64,000 bases of DNA, taken from the NCBI RefSeq assembly GCF_016429015.1, contig NZ_JAELTU010000001.1, positions 96,667 to 160,666 of the forward strand, written 5' to 3'. Under the pieces are notes generated by a model. That model did not search any database and was not told the origin of the DNA. It worked only from the letters and a program-made list of their open reading frames with translations. How positions within the stretch are numbered: position 1 is the first letter of the stretch; every line of letters starts with the position of its first letter. A program made the position numbers and the translations under genes. The stretch is from Rhizobium sp. ASV20. Lineage in GTDB: Bacteria > Pseudomonadota > Alphaproteobacteria > Rhizobiales > Rhizobiaceae. Shown here in pieces: positions 28,008 through 36,707 of the stretch.

Positions 28008-28232
28008 ATGGACGGGGTCATCAGTTTTCTAAAGATTGCCGTGGCTATCGTCACAAGCCTGGTCATCTTGGTATTCATCGGTCTGATCGTTGTAGCCCAG
28101 ATCGGCTGCCCAATTCAGAAATGTACCGGCCCCGACGGCGATATTTGGATGATGCCACTTTTCTTTAGCATTGCCGGGATTCCCGCTGCGCTTATCCTGG
28201 CTGCGATGATTGTCTTCAACCGCCGCCGCTAA
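28008..28232 (+). CDS. Small two-helix membrane protein
   Basis: A 74-residue protein with two predicted membrane helices (IAVAIVTSLVILVFIGLIVV at about residues 10-29 and PLFFSIAGIPAALILAAMIV at about 50-69). They are joined by a short polar loop with two cysteines (GCPIQKC), and the tail is basic (NRRR). AGGGAGG lies at good spacing before the ATG, and this supports a real gene. I do not recognise the family. Confidence 0.65.
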   Translation: MDGVISFLKIAVAIVTSLVILVFIGLIVVAQIGCPIQKCTGPDGDIWMMPLFFSIAGIPAALILAAMIVFNRRR

Positions 28233-28801
28233 GCGATTTGTACGCAGCCCGCGGCTGCCGTGACTTTGGTCGCCGACCGCCCGCCTCAGTCGACATGCCT
28301 GTCATGCGAGCCGTCTCTCTGGCCGGTTATGTGCATGGCGAGCAACTCTGTTCCGCACATCGGCTTCGGCTCAGATGGGTTGTCGATACGAGACCAAGTG
28401 TCAGCGGAGGTGTAGCAAGAAGATCGTCGGTGCTGCCAGGGATATAGTGAAGAGGAACAGAGAAATCCCATATTTAAGCTTCTGTATTCGCCGTGTCCTG
28501 TTGCCGTCCCAATCATATTTCATGCCTATATTTCTCCGTGTGCAGACTTAGATCTGTAGGAGATATGGTCTCACTCGTCGTTTGCGCGAAGCTTGTGATG
28601 GAAATACGTGGAAACATGAAGGAAACACATGTCTCCATGCAATCATACATGCAAGCAACCGCGGATCTTCTATTTGCAAGGATGCAGAACCATTTCGTCG
28701 GGATCGATGCGATATTCTGGAGAACAGGAGGTGTTGCGCGATCGAATATTCCGCGGACGATCTTCCTTAGCTATAACGCGTCGCAAAGACGTGGAGGGAT
28801 G
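28233..28801. other. Intergenic region before the AadA-like gene
   Basis: About 570 bases without a supported gene. The plus frame from 28493 is open into the next gene, but its translation has no nucleotidyltransferase features and no ribosome binding site, so I treat it as upstream non-coding. Parts around 28440-28640 are AT-richer and probably hold the promoter. Confidence 0.45.
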
Positions 28802-29590
28802 ATGGGGAACGCTGACATAACGCTTCCAGCCGAGGCAAAAGCGGCAATGTCGGTTGCGCGCGCGATCTTTGCCGATCATCTTCTTGCGGTGTATCTGCAT
28901 GGTTCGGCAGTCAAGGATGGGCTAAGGCCGCAGAGCGATGTGGATCTGCTTGTTGTTATCGATCAGCCAATGACCGATGTGATGCGCGAGAAACTGGTTT
29001 CTGCCTTGATGGGGATTTCCGGTCGGCATCCTGTCGACCCCGGCGGTCCGCGTTGCATCGAGCTCATGGTGTTTCTCAAGACTGATCTTTCCGAGCCGGC
29101 TTTTCCGGCAAGGAGCGAGTTCGTCTATGGCGAATGGCTGCGCGACGATTTTGAGGCTGGTGGAATCCCCACGGCTGCCACCGACCCGGAAATCACCCTC
29201 GTGCTGGCTCAGGCGCGACAGGAGGCACAACCACTATTGGGGCCTGGTCTCGACACCATCCTTTGCAAGATCCCGGATCACCAAATTCGTCGCGCTATGC
29301 GCGAGGGATTGCCGGCGCTTCTGGAGAATTTACATGGAGACGAGCGAAATGTGCTACTAACGCTTGCCCGCATGTGGCGAACGGCGGTGACGAAAGAGTT
29401 TGTTCCGAAGGATGCCGCCGCCGATTGGGCTATTGCGCGCTCGCCAGAACATGTCGCGGAAGTGCTTCTACGCGCACGAGATGCCTATGTGGGGAGGATA
29501 AGAGACGATTGGGCGGATTGCCGACAGGAAACGCTGCAAGCTGCCGCTTACCTTCGTCATGAGACATGGGCACAATTAGTGGCCGAATAG
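28802..29590 (+). CDS. AadA-like aminoglycoside nucleotidyltransferase
   Basis: A 262-residue protein of the ANT(3'')/ANT(9) family, which adenylylates streptomycin, spectinomycin or related drugs. The nucleotidyltransferase motif is HGSAVKDGLRPQSDVDLLVV (about residues 31-50), with the DUF4111-type helical C-terminal domain following. Tandem ATGs occur at 28799 and 28802 after GGAGGG; spacing favours the second. Chromosomal copies of this family occur in many rhizobia and Agrobacterium without mobile elements, as here, so this looks intrinsic. The drug spectrum cannot be inferred. Confidence 0.87.
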   Translation: MGNADITLPAEAKAAMSVARAIFADHLLAVYLHGSAVKDGLRPQSDVDLLVVIDQPMTDVMREKLVSALMGISGRHPVDPGGPRCIELMVFLKTDLSEPAFPARSEFVYGEWLRDDFEAGGIPTAATDPEITLVLAQARQEAQPLLGPGLDTILCKIPDHQIRRAMREGLPALLENLHGDERNVLLTLARMWRTAVTKEFVPKDAAADWAIARSPEHVAEVLLRARDAYVGRIRDDWADCRQETLQAAAYLRHETWAQLVAE

Positions 29591-29712
29591 AATTGTACCA
29601 ACTTTTCAAGCTGTCAGCGCTATCGACCCAGCGCATGTGCTGGATATATCAGGCACACTCACTCTCGAGGCGAATTACCCCGGCAGCAAATCCCAAGGGC
29701 TTCAAGCTTGGG

Positions 29713-29817
29713 CTAGTGCTTTTTATGGCCGCCTTCCATGACGCTAAATACAAAGATGACTGCCAGAAGCAGTATCAACGTATAGTCGAAAGCGGTGAGT
29801 AGACGAAACAGTTCCAT
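29713..29817 (-). CDS. Small membrane protein, 34 residues
   Basis: The minus strand encodes 34 residues, consisting almost wholly of one membrane helix (FDYTLILLLAVIFVFSVM) followed by a basic tail (EGGHKKH). GGGAGGAG sits six bases before the ATG at 29817, the strongest ribosome binding site in the neighbourhood. Length and layout resemble regulatory single-helix peptides (KdpF-size), but no partner operon is present. The family is not recognised. Confidence 0.55.
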   Translation of the reverse strand: MELFRLLTAFDYTLILLLAVIFVFSVMEGGHKKH

Positions 29818-30130
29818 GAGTTTCTCCTCCCGAAGAGAAAACGGATCAGAACAATCATTAGTATGTTCTTTTATTCGTTGTATGCCAAGTTTTTTACATC
29901 CTGCGGTGCAAAAACAATGTTGTGCGGGGCACAATTAAATCCTTGTTTGCAAAGCTCTATTGGCCTTGTTTCTCAAGGTCGGTTGCAGGGCGTACAAGCG
30001 CTCGCCCGTCGATCGTGTTGTCAATAAAATTTATAGAGTATATCTTTGTTGCGAAGGATAATTGCGATTGATCGACAAGCCGGGTGCGGCCGGGTGCGTT
30101 CGTGTCGATCAAATCGGAAGGAGTTGGCCA
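29818..30130. other. Divergent promoter region with a small dyad
   Basis: About 310 bases, AT-richer than average, between the 34-codon gene and an FAD protein gene. TTGTGC (29920-29925) and GCACAA (29929-29934) form a perfect 6-bp dyad. No gene is supported here. The dyad may be an operator, with no regulator assigned. Confidence 0.4.
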
Positions 30131-31591
30131 TTGACCATTGGCTCTGACCACAAGGCGCATGATTTGCCCGTTATCGCCATCGTCGGCGGCGGGGTTTCCG
30201 GTGCGGCAGTTGCGTTTCATCTGCTGCAGCGGCAGTCATTGCGGCCCGGTCAGCTGTTCATATTCGAGCCTCGCGAGCGTGTGGGGGCGGGACTTGCCTA
30301 TGACACGCGCGATCCTGCCCATCGTATCAATGTGCCGGCCGCGAGGATGAGCCTGCTGCCTGATGACATCGAGCATTTTCAACGGTGGGTGCAGGAGAAC
30401 GATGCGGTCGGTGACGATAATGCAGCGCTTGCGGCCAATGGCGGCCTGTTTCCGCGCCGCGCCGTTTTCGGGAATTATATCAACAGTATGATACATCCCT
30501 TTGTCGAGGATGGGCGCCTTACCCACATCAGGCAGGGCGTCGAGCACATCGCGCGCTCCGGCCGCTTGTGGACGATCACAGATGAGGCAGGCCAGCGTGT
30601 GGATGCGGATATTCTTGTCATAGCGACGAGCCACCCTTCGCCACAGCCGCCACATTTGCTGCGGGACGTGCTTGCCGACCACCCGCGCTTCGTCCCCGAT
30701 CCGACTACCCCGGATGCGCTTGCGGCCATCCGCGCCGATGATCGTGTGCTGGTGGTCGGCAATGGGCTGACGTCGGCCGATGTTATCGCCTCGCTTGAAT
30801 TGCGGGGGCATAGGGGGTCAGTGACCGCAATATCCCGCCGCGGCCTGCGTTCCCGCGGTCATGCTCTTGTGAAGCAGGAGCTGTTCGGAGAATTTGCCGA
30901 TAATCCGTCGAGAACGGCAGTCTCGCTGTTGCGGCGTGTTCGCGCCGCCATACGGGAGGCGGAAGGTGAGGGGCGTAGCTGGCAAGGCGTCATCGATCAG
31001 GTGCGGGCGCAGGGGCGGCATTTGTGGCAAGCGCTGCCGCTTGAGGAGCGTCGCCGTGTCGTCCGGCATTTGCGACCCTTCTGGGACGTTCACCGGTTTC
31101 GCGTTGCGCCGCAGGTGGAGGCTGTCAGCGAAGAGGCAATCGAAACCGGCCGGCTCGAAGTGCTTGCTGCCTCGGTTGCCGGCCTGGCGGTGAAGGATGG
31201 CGTTGTCGATTGCAGACTCCGCCTCAGCCGTTCGGAGCGCAGCATCGAACGGCAATATGATGCTGTGGTCGTCACGACCGGTCCGGGCCATCGCGGAATT
31301 CTGCAATCGCAGGACTGGATCGAGGCGCTGGCGGGGGCAGGGTGTCTGGCGATGGATCCCACGGGGCTCGGGCTCGCCTGTGACACCCAATCGCGGGCGC
31401 TGGATGCGAACGGCGCGATCGTGTCCTCCTTGTTCATCTCGGGGCCGCTGGCGCGCGGAACCTTCGGCGAGCTCATGGGATTGCCTGAAGTTGTCGAACA
31501 TGCGGTGTTTGTTGCCGAGCAGGTGGCGGCAGCGGTTGCCGAGCGTCAGAAAGAGCATCGCGGGGCATATCCTGCGAGTAGCGCAGCGTAA
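30131..31591 (+). CDS. FAD/NAD(P)-binding protein (NAD_binding_9 family)
   Basis: A 486-residue flavoprotein. The dinucleotide fold begins at PVIAIVGGGVSGAAVAFHLL; the FAD-proximal AGLAYDTRDPAHRINVPA and a second nucleotide motif DRVLVVGNGLTSADVI are as in the HcnA/YdhS-like NAD_binding_9 group. The later segment HLRPFWDVHRFRVAP is shared with the protein at 34800-36215, a paralogue. The start is TTG at 30131, seven bases after AAGGAG. Reaction unknown; it may be a hydroxylase or oxidoreductase linked to the nearby sulfur-type genes. Confidence 0.83.
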   Translation: MTIGSDHKAHDLPVIAIVGGGVSGAAVAFHLLQRQSLRPGQLFIFEPRERVGAGLAYDTRDPAHRINVPAARMSLLPDDIEHFQRWVQENDAVGDDNAALAANGGLFPRRAVFGNYINSMIHPFVEDGRLTHIRQGVEHIARSGRLWTITDEAGQRVDADILVIATSHPSPQPPHLLRDVLADHPRFVPDPTTPDALAAIRADDRVLVVGNGLTSADVIASLELRGHRGSVTAISRRGLRSRGHALVKQELFGEFADNPSRTAVSLLRRVRAAIREAEGEGRSWQGVIDQVRAQGRHLWQALPLEERRRVVRHLRPFWDVHRFRVAPQVEAVSEEAIETGRLEVLAASVAGLAVKDGVVDCRLRLSRSERSIERQYDAVVVTTGPGHRGILQSQDWIEALAGAGCLAMDPTGLGLACDTQSRALDANGAIVSSLFISGPLARGTFGELMGLPEVVEHAVFVAEQVAAAVAERQKEHRGAYPASSAA

Positions 31592-31904
31592 GGCGCATTG
31601 CTATTCTCAAGCCAGCTGGCTGCCTGCATGTTGAGTTTCGGAAGTCCCGCATGTCGTTATCGCAAAATCGCCGCACATTTTGGCGAAACATGCTTCAAAT
31701 CCAAGAAAAGCCGCAAAATCGTTGCTTGGGCGATACATCTGCCTAAATTTACTCATATAAACTATACAATTTGTGAGTTACTGTCTTGTTCATCCGGGGT
31801 GGCAGGGTTACTTCCGCGATCCATGATGACAAGATCGGCCGGTTGAGTCTCTCTTGAACCAAGCCGGGTTTCCAACAATCGACTTTGCAGTAGAGCGGAT
31901 AGCG
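31592..31904. other. Upstream region of the Rrf2 gene
   Basis: About 310 bases with no supported gene. An AT-rich core near 31740-31790 contains ACTCA and TGAGT half-sites about 18 bases apart and probably holds the promoter and a possible Rrf2 operator. Confidence 0.4.
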
Positions 31905-32375
31905 ATGCTTACGAAAAAAGGAAAATACGGATTGAAGGCGCTGGTGGATCTGGCGCGTCTGGCGCCTGGCGAAACCGCGTTCATCAACGATATCGCGCAG
32001 CGAAACAACATTCCGAAGAAGTTCCTCGATACCATCCTGCTCGAACTGCGTAATGCGGGCGTGCTGCGCTCGAAGAAGGGCCCGGGCGGTGGTTATTCCC
32101 TGTCACGTCCAGCCACAGATATCCGTATCGGTCACGTCATTCGCACGTTGGATGGCCCGCTCGCGCCGATCCGCTGTGCCAGCCGCACGGCTTACGAAGC
32201 CTGTGACGACTGTTCGGATCCAGAGCGCTGTCAGGTGCGGCGCTCGATGACGGAGGTCCGCGATGCCATTGCCGAGATTCTCGACAACATGACCCTGGAG
32301 CAGTTCGTCGCTGGCGGCGGCCAGGGGATCGAGATCCAGGAACAGGAAGATCTCCGCGCGTCGCACATCGGCTGA
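31905..32375 (+). CDS. Rrf2 family transcriptional regulator
   Basis: A 156-residue winged-helix regulator. The HTH is LTKKGKYGLKALVDLAR through INDIAQRNNIPKKFLDTILL, and the wing GVLRSKKGPGGGYSLSRP is typical. A cysteine cluster CASRTAYEACDDCSDPERC in the C-terminal part could ligate an iron-sulfur cluster, though spacing differs from IscR. The start at 31905 (MLTKKGKYG) fits the family. It is convergent with an SfnB-type gene, which fits a role in sulfur or redox sensing (inference). Confidence 0.9.
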   Translation: MLTKKGKYGLKALVDLARLAPGETAFINDIAQRNNIPKKFLDTILLELRNAGVLRSKKGPGGGYSLSRPATDIRIGHVIRTLDGPLAPIRCASRTAYEACDDCSDPERCQVRRSMTEVRDAIAEILDNMTLEQFVAGGGQGIEIQEQEDLRASHIG

Positions 32376-32407
32376 GTGTTTCGGCAGGCTGACGAAGAGA
32401 GCGGGTA

Positions 32408-33616
32408 TCAACCGTTCATCGGCTTGATATCGTTAAGGTGATAGTTGCCGACGATTGCGTATTTCCGTCGCGCTGGGTCGTGCAGCGTGTGAATACGGGC
32501 ATTGCGCCAGTGGCGGTCGAGATTGAGGCCGATACGTGCTGCCGAGGCTCCGGCAAGATCGAACAGCGTATTTGCCGTTTCCATGGCGATTTCGGCTGTC
32601 GTTGTTTGCGCTGCTGCAACGGAGAGTGCGGCGTCTATCACATGATCTTCTGTAAGGTTGATCTGGGCGGCATCGATCTTGCTGCCAGCGCGTTCCACCA
32701 TCGCGGTGGCTGCTTCGATGCGAACGGCGACTTCGCCTATCCTGGCAACGATCACCGGGTCGTTGACCACCGAATTGGCGCTTTTCGCCGCCCCCGAATT
32801 GTTATGTGAGCGGATGAAGTCGATCGTGGCTGCCAGAGCCGATCGGGCAATGCCGAGATTGATGCCGGCATGGGTAAGCTGGTCCACGGAATCGATGACG
32901 GTGCGCTGTCTGAATCTGTCGCCATGCGCGAGCATGGTATCGGCATTGAGATAGACGTTGTGCAGGATAGCCGTACCGCTTCCGGAGGTGCGCTGGCCGA
33001 AGCCGTCCCAGTCGTCGATGATCTGGATGCCGTCCGTATTTCTCGGAACGACGGGGATGACGACATCGTCGCGCTCATCGCGGACGAATACGGCGATCCA
33101 ATCGGAAAACAGGATACTCGCAGAACGAGGGCTGCGGCCATTGATGCGGTAACCGAGCCCTTCCTGGGTCAATCGGAGATCATCTTGATCGGTTCCATCG
33201 GCGCGGGTCTGCGAAAACACGCCGCTGAAGCGATCGCCGATGATCGCCCTTTCGAAATGAGCTGCTTTCTGCTCTTCGCTGCCGCCGATCCGCACGGCCT
33301 CCAGCACATGAAAATGTGTCTGCGGTATCTGGGCGATGGAGGGGTCGGCTTCCGCCAGGACTGCGACGACCTCCGTCAGGACGGAATTGGATATATCGAT
33401 ACCCCCATGTTCCGAAGGCACGGAAATGCCAAGCAGGCCGGATTGGGAGAGCATTTCGATTTCATCGTAAGGCAGGACGCGGTTGATGTCGCGATCGCTT
33501 GCCTGTTGTGCGAAACCGGCCGCTAGCGATCGCGCGATATCGAGCGCTTCCTCTTCGCTTTGAATGCGATGGGCAGGCGGCCTGACGCGTTCGTGCAACT
33601 GCGAAACAGTCCCCAT
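32408..33616 (-). CDS. SfnB-type acyl-CoA dehydrogenase-fold flavoprotein
   Basis: A 402-residue member of the SfnB family of sulfur-acquisition oxidoreductases, relatives of acyl-CoA dehydrogenases and DszC monooxygenases. Markers are LPYDEIEMLSQSGLLGISVP near the start, AEADPSIAQIPQTHFHVLEA, then the flavin-binding FSQTRADGT and the C-terminal DRHWRNARIHTLHDPARRK. It probably acts as an FMNH2-dependent enzyme on organosulfur compounds under sulfur limitation. No partner flavin reductase is seen nearby. Confidence 0.9.
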   Translation of the reverse strand: MGTVSQLHERVRPPAHRIQSEEEALDIARSLAAGFAQQASDRDINRVLPYDEIEMLSQSGLLGISVPSEHGGIDISNSVLTEVVAVLAEADPSIAQIPQTHFHVLEAVRIGGSEEQKAAHFERAIIGDRFSGVFSQTRADGTDQDDLRLTQEGLGYRINGRSPRSASILFSDWIAVFVRDERDDVVIPVVPRNTDGIQIIDDWDGFGQRTSGSGTAILHNVYLNADTMLAHGDRFRQRTVIDSVDQLTHAGINLGIARSALAATIDFIRSHNNSGAAKSANSVVNDPVIVARIGEVAVRIEAATAMVERAGSKIDAAQINLTEDHVIDAALSVAAAQTTTAEIAMETANTLFDLAGASAARIGLNLDRHWRNARIHTLHDPARRKYAIVGNYHLNDIKPMNG

Positions 33617-33810
33617 TCATTACTCCATCGGCCGATGCCAGGTCGGTGTTTCAGGCAGGGCAAATCAGTAAGACCTTAATTTCTATAGACGTCGTATACA
33701 ATGGATTTTCTTTGCTTATTCGCGCCGTGCCGTTGGGCATAATAGGGATCAAATGGAAAATTGTAAGCGCGCCCTCGGCTCAGCCGGGCACTTGCATGCA
33801 GGAGATTGCT

Positions 33811-34410
33811 ATGGTCGCGACCTTGATCCTTCCCGGTTTGAACGGCTCGGCAGAGGGCCATTGGCAACGTCATTGGGCGCGTGACAATGCGTCTTCGACC
33901 ATTCTGCGGCAGTCCTCCTGGTCGAGGCCGGTGCTGGATGAATGGCTACAGGCGCTCGAAGATGAACTCGAGCGGGTGGGAGACGTCTGGCTGGTTGGGC
34001 ATAGCCTCGGATGTCTGCTGGCGGCTCATATCGGCACCCGTCCGGCTGCGCGACATGTGAAGGGCGCCTTCCTTGTTGCGCCTTGTGATCTGGAGAGGAC
34101 TGAGCGACTGCATCCCGGCGCTATCGATTTCGGCGCGATGTCGACAGCTCTTCTTCCTTTCAGAACCCTGGTAATCGGCAGTCGTGACGATCGCTACATG
34201 GATTTCGCCAGCCTTCGTCAATATGCGGCGCGTTGGGGTGCGGATCTGCACGATCTCGGGCAAGCGGGCCACATCAATATTGACAGCGGTTTTGGGCAGT
34301 GGCGCGAGGGCTATCGGCTATTCTCTTCTTTCACCCAAAAGATCGGCCGCAGAACGCCAAAAGACGTCCACTCGCAAGGCATCTCGTGTCTAGCGCCAGC
34401 ATCTGCTTGA
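33811..34410 (+). CDS. Alpha/beta hydrolase, RBBP9/YdeN type
   Basis: A 199-residue serine hydrolase. The start ATLILPGLNGSAEGHWQRHW is characteristic of the RBBP9/YdeN family. The nucleophile elbow is VGHSLGC, the acid in IGSRDDRYM and the His in AGHINIDSGFGQW. The ATG at 33811 follows GGAG. It is divergent from the SfnB-type gene by 194 bases and may be co-regulated with it. The physiological substrate is unknown. Confidence 0.9.
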   Translation: MVATLILPGLNGSAEGHWQRHWARDNASSTILRQSSWSRPVLDEWLQALEDELERVGDVWLVGHSLGCLLAAHIGTRPAARHVKGAFLVAPCDLERTERLHPGAIDFGAMSTALLPFRTLVIGSRDDRYMDFASLRQYAARWGADLHDLGQAGHINIDSGFGQWREGYRLFSSFTQKIGRRTPKDVHSQGISCLAPASA

Positions 34411-34799
34411 TCGGTCGAGATTGCCACGCCGACAAGAAAGCACTTGCTTGCGACGCCTTTTCGCGCTTTCATATACGACTAAATAAGTAGACAATTGCAA
34501 CAGTCCTGCTGCCCCTGACCCTTTTTATCGGTCGTCAAGCGTGCAGCCGATTGCGGGCATCTGGTTCGAGATCAGAGTTGGCCCCGCGGGTCACATCTCT
34601 CTTGAAGCGGGGGCCGAATTGAAAGGGATGCGCCGAATATTGAGAACCGATGCGACGCTTGTGCGTTTTACGGGCTGCAGCAAGTTTGTTGGCGAGCCGC
34701 AGGCTAAAAGGGTTCATGTCGCGCAGACGGCAACAGGCCGCCAAACTTGAATAAACCCAGGAGAAGCGTGATCGACCACCTCTTGCTACAGGAGTTGAC
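34411..34799. other. Intergenic region with one GC-rich hairpin
   Basis: About 390 bases without a supported gene. GGCCCCGC (34580-34587) and GCGGGGGCC (34607-34615) can form a long-loop hairpin, but no T-run follows. A 69-codon plus frame over it lacks a ribosome binding site. Confidence 0.45.
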
Positions 34800-36215
34800 A
34801 TGACGGTTCAGGGATTTTTGTCTGCCAAGGCGAATGTGGCAAGCCGGGCCTATTCGATGCCCCGTATCGCCGTGATCGGTCGCGGCTTTTCCGGTATGAT
34901 GATGGCGATCGCACTGATGAAGACGGTTCGTTTTCCATTTCATCTGCAGCTTTTCGATCCGAACTCCAGCGTCAGCGGCGGTCAGGCGCTGGCATCCGGC
35001 CACAGCAGCGAAATTCTGAACAGCCGCGTTCGCGATCTCTCGGTTTCTGCTGGCGACCCCGATGATTTCAATCAGTGGCTTTGCGGCAACGCACCGTTTC
35101 GCAGCGCCGTTCCGGCTGCAATACCGGGTTTTCTGCAGATCTTTGTTCCGAAGAGCATTTTCAGCGATTATGTCTATCAGCGTTTTTCGGAGGCCTTTTC
35201 TTCCCGGCGCGATGTGACCGTGCAGGTCAGCAGCGAAATGGTTTTCGGGCTGCGCCATATCCGCGGTGAACGCTTTGTTGTCGAGAGCGATGGTGCGGTC
35301 AACGCGCCGTTCGACATGGTCGTTCTTGCAACCGGATATGGTGCGACGGATCATGACGCGGAGGAGGGTGATCTCGCCGCTATCCCGACAACGGTACGGG
35401 CGCGTCGTCTGGTATCGCGGCCGCATACGATCCTGCTCGGTAGCGGCCTGCGCGTGGTCGACCGGTTGCTGCAGATGCGTGACAACGGTTATGCGGGCCA
35501 AATCACCATCGTCTCGAGACGCGGTTTCTTGCCGCAGGGCCATACGCGTAGCAATGCCGATCCCGTCTTTCCCGCCGATGAACTGCCCGGTCGGTTGAGC
35601 GAGATCGTCCGTTTCATTCGCCGGGCTTGCGAAGCAGCCGAGGCCGATGGCCAGAACTGGCAATCGATCATGAACGGCTTTCGCAGGCATGCCCGTTCGC
35701 TCTGGCGTTCTCTGCCCGCCGACCAGAAACAGCAGTTCAATCGCCATCTGCGGGCGCTCTACGACAGCCATCGCAATCGATTGCCGGAGGCGTTGCATGT
35801 TCGCCTGAAGCAGGAACTGGCCGAGGGCAATACCTTGCTGCGGCGCGGCCACCTGATCCGCCGCACGCCGACCGGATTGGTGCTGAGGCCAGCGGGAAGG
35901 CAGGATGCGGAGCAGCTCTACGCGGATGATGTCATCGACTGTCGATGCCAGGCGCCCAACCTGAATGCGCCCTTGCTTCGCAGTCTCATCGATGCCGGGC
36001 TGGCGGTGCCGGACGAGCTTGGTCTTGGTCTGGCGGTTGAGGCAACCGGAGCGCTGGAGGTGGACGGCAATACGACGGGCGCGCTTTTCGCTATTGGTCC
36101 TTTGGGTCTCGGCAGTCTCCCGGACATTGACCTCGTGCCCGAAATCGTCACACAGGCCTATGCGGCGGCCGAGAGCATGGCGTCGCGATTTCATCCGCAA
36201 TGCAAGGCAGTGTAG
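34800..36215 (+). CDS. FAD/NAD(P)-binding protein, paralogue of the 30131 gene
   Basis: A 471-residue NAD_binding_9 flavoprotein. The first dinucleotide motif is RIAVIGRGFSGMMMAIAL (about residues 22-39), the second HTILLGSGLRVVDRLL, and the shared motifs VSRRGFLPQGH and HLRALYDSHRNRLPE parallel those of the upstream paralogue. The ATG at 34800 has AGGAG six bases before, so the 20 residues ahead of the Rossmann core are kept. Function unknown. Confidence 0.84.
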   Translation: MTVQGFLSAKANVASRAYSMPRIAVIGRGFSGMMMAIALMKTVRFPFHLQLFDPNSSVSGGQALASGHSSEILNSRVRDLSVSAGDPDDFNQWLCGNAPFRSAVPAAIPGFLQIFVPKSIFSDYVYQRFSEAFSSRRDVTVQVSSEMVFGLRHIRGERFVVESDGAVNAPFDMVVLATGYGATDHDAEEGDLAAIPTTVRARRLVSRPHTILLGSGLRVVDRLLQMRDNGYAGQITIVSRRGFLPQGHTRSNADPVFPADELPGRLSEIVRFIRRACEAAEADGQNWQSIMNGFRRHARSLWRSLPADQKQQFNRHLRALYDSHRNRLPEALHVRLKQELAEGNTLLRRGHLIRRTPTGLVLRPAGRQDAEQLYADDVIDCRCQAPNLNAPLLRSLIDAGLAVPDELGLGLAVEATGALEVDGNTTGALFAIGPLGLGSLPDIDLVPEIVTQAYAAAESMASRFHPQCKAV

Positions 36216-36707
36216 CCGTTTCCTCAATTTCATTATGAACGGCTCGGCGATGCCCGATGGCAACCGAAGTGCACGGAGCATAGAGGCGTCGCTGTATGCT
36301 GCACCGCCCGACGCAATCTCCTTCGTCTCAGCGCCCGCCGGCGGAGCCTGGATAAGGCGCTGTGATATTTGGCACCGCCAGGATGCGGTCGTCTTTTTGC
36401 TCCTGCCTCGTTGCAGAAATAGGCTCAAACTTGCCTATTGCCGCGCGTCTTCTCCGGCCTAATTTTCGGTAGGCGGCGACCTGAGTGACCGGTGATCTTG
36501 CGAGGGAAGCTTATGAACTGCAGCTTTGGGCGACGGCTGTGCTTCATAGTTGCGCGAATGCCTTTGTGTCGCCTTTCTTGTCTTACAAGGCGTACGCGCA
36601 AAGACTAAGAAATTCGCAACCACGATAGAAACGACTCGCTTCTTCATTCTATCTGGCGATTCTGGTCATCCTTTATCAGTGACGTCATGTGCGACGAGGA
36701 GCTTTGC
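36216..36707. other. Intergenic region before the MscS-type gene
   Basis: About 490 bases with no supported gene. AGCCGTT (near 36213) and AACGGCT (near 36237) form a 7-bp dyad just after the preceding stop. The minus frame at 36459-36647 starts with a signal-like stretch but has no ribosome binding site. Confidence 0.45.

Noticed and set aside
28493..28801. Upstream extension of the AadA-like frame by about 100 residues
   Set aside because: No nucleotidyltransferase sequence and no ribosome binding site. Tandem ATGs with GGAGGG at 28799/28802 give the normal family length.
34541..34750. 69-codon plus frame in an intergenic region
   Set aside because: It spans a GC-rich hairpin, lacks a ribosome binding site and has no recognisable content.
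36459..36647. 62-codon minus frame beginning with a signal-like stretch
   Set aside because: No Shine-Dalgarno and a low-complexity basic remainder; not enough to call a gene.
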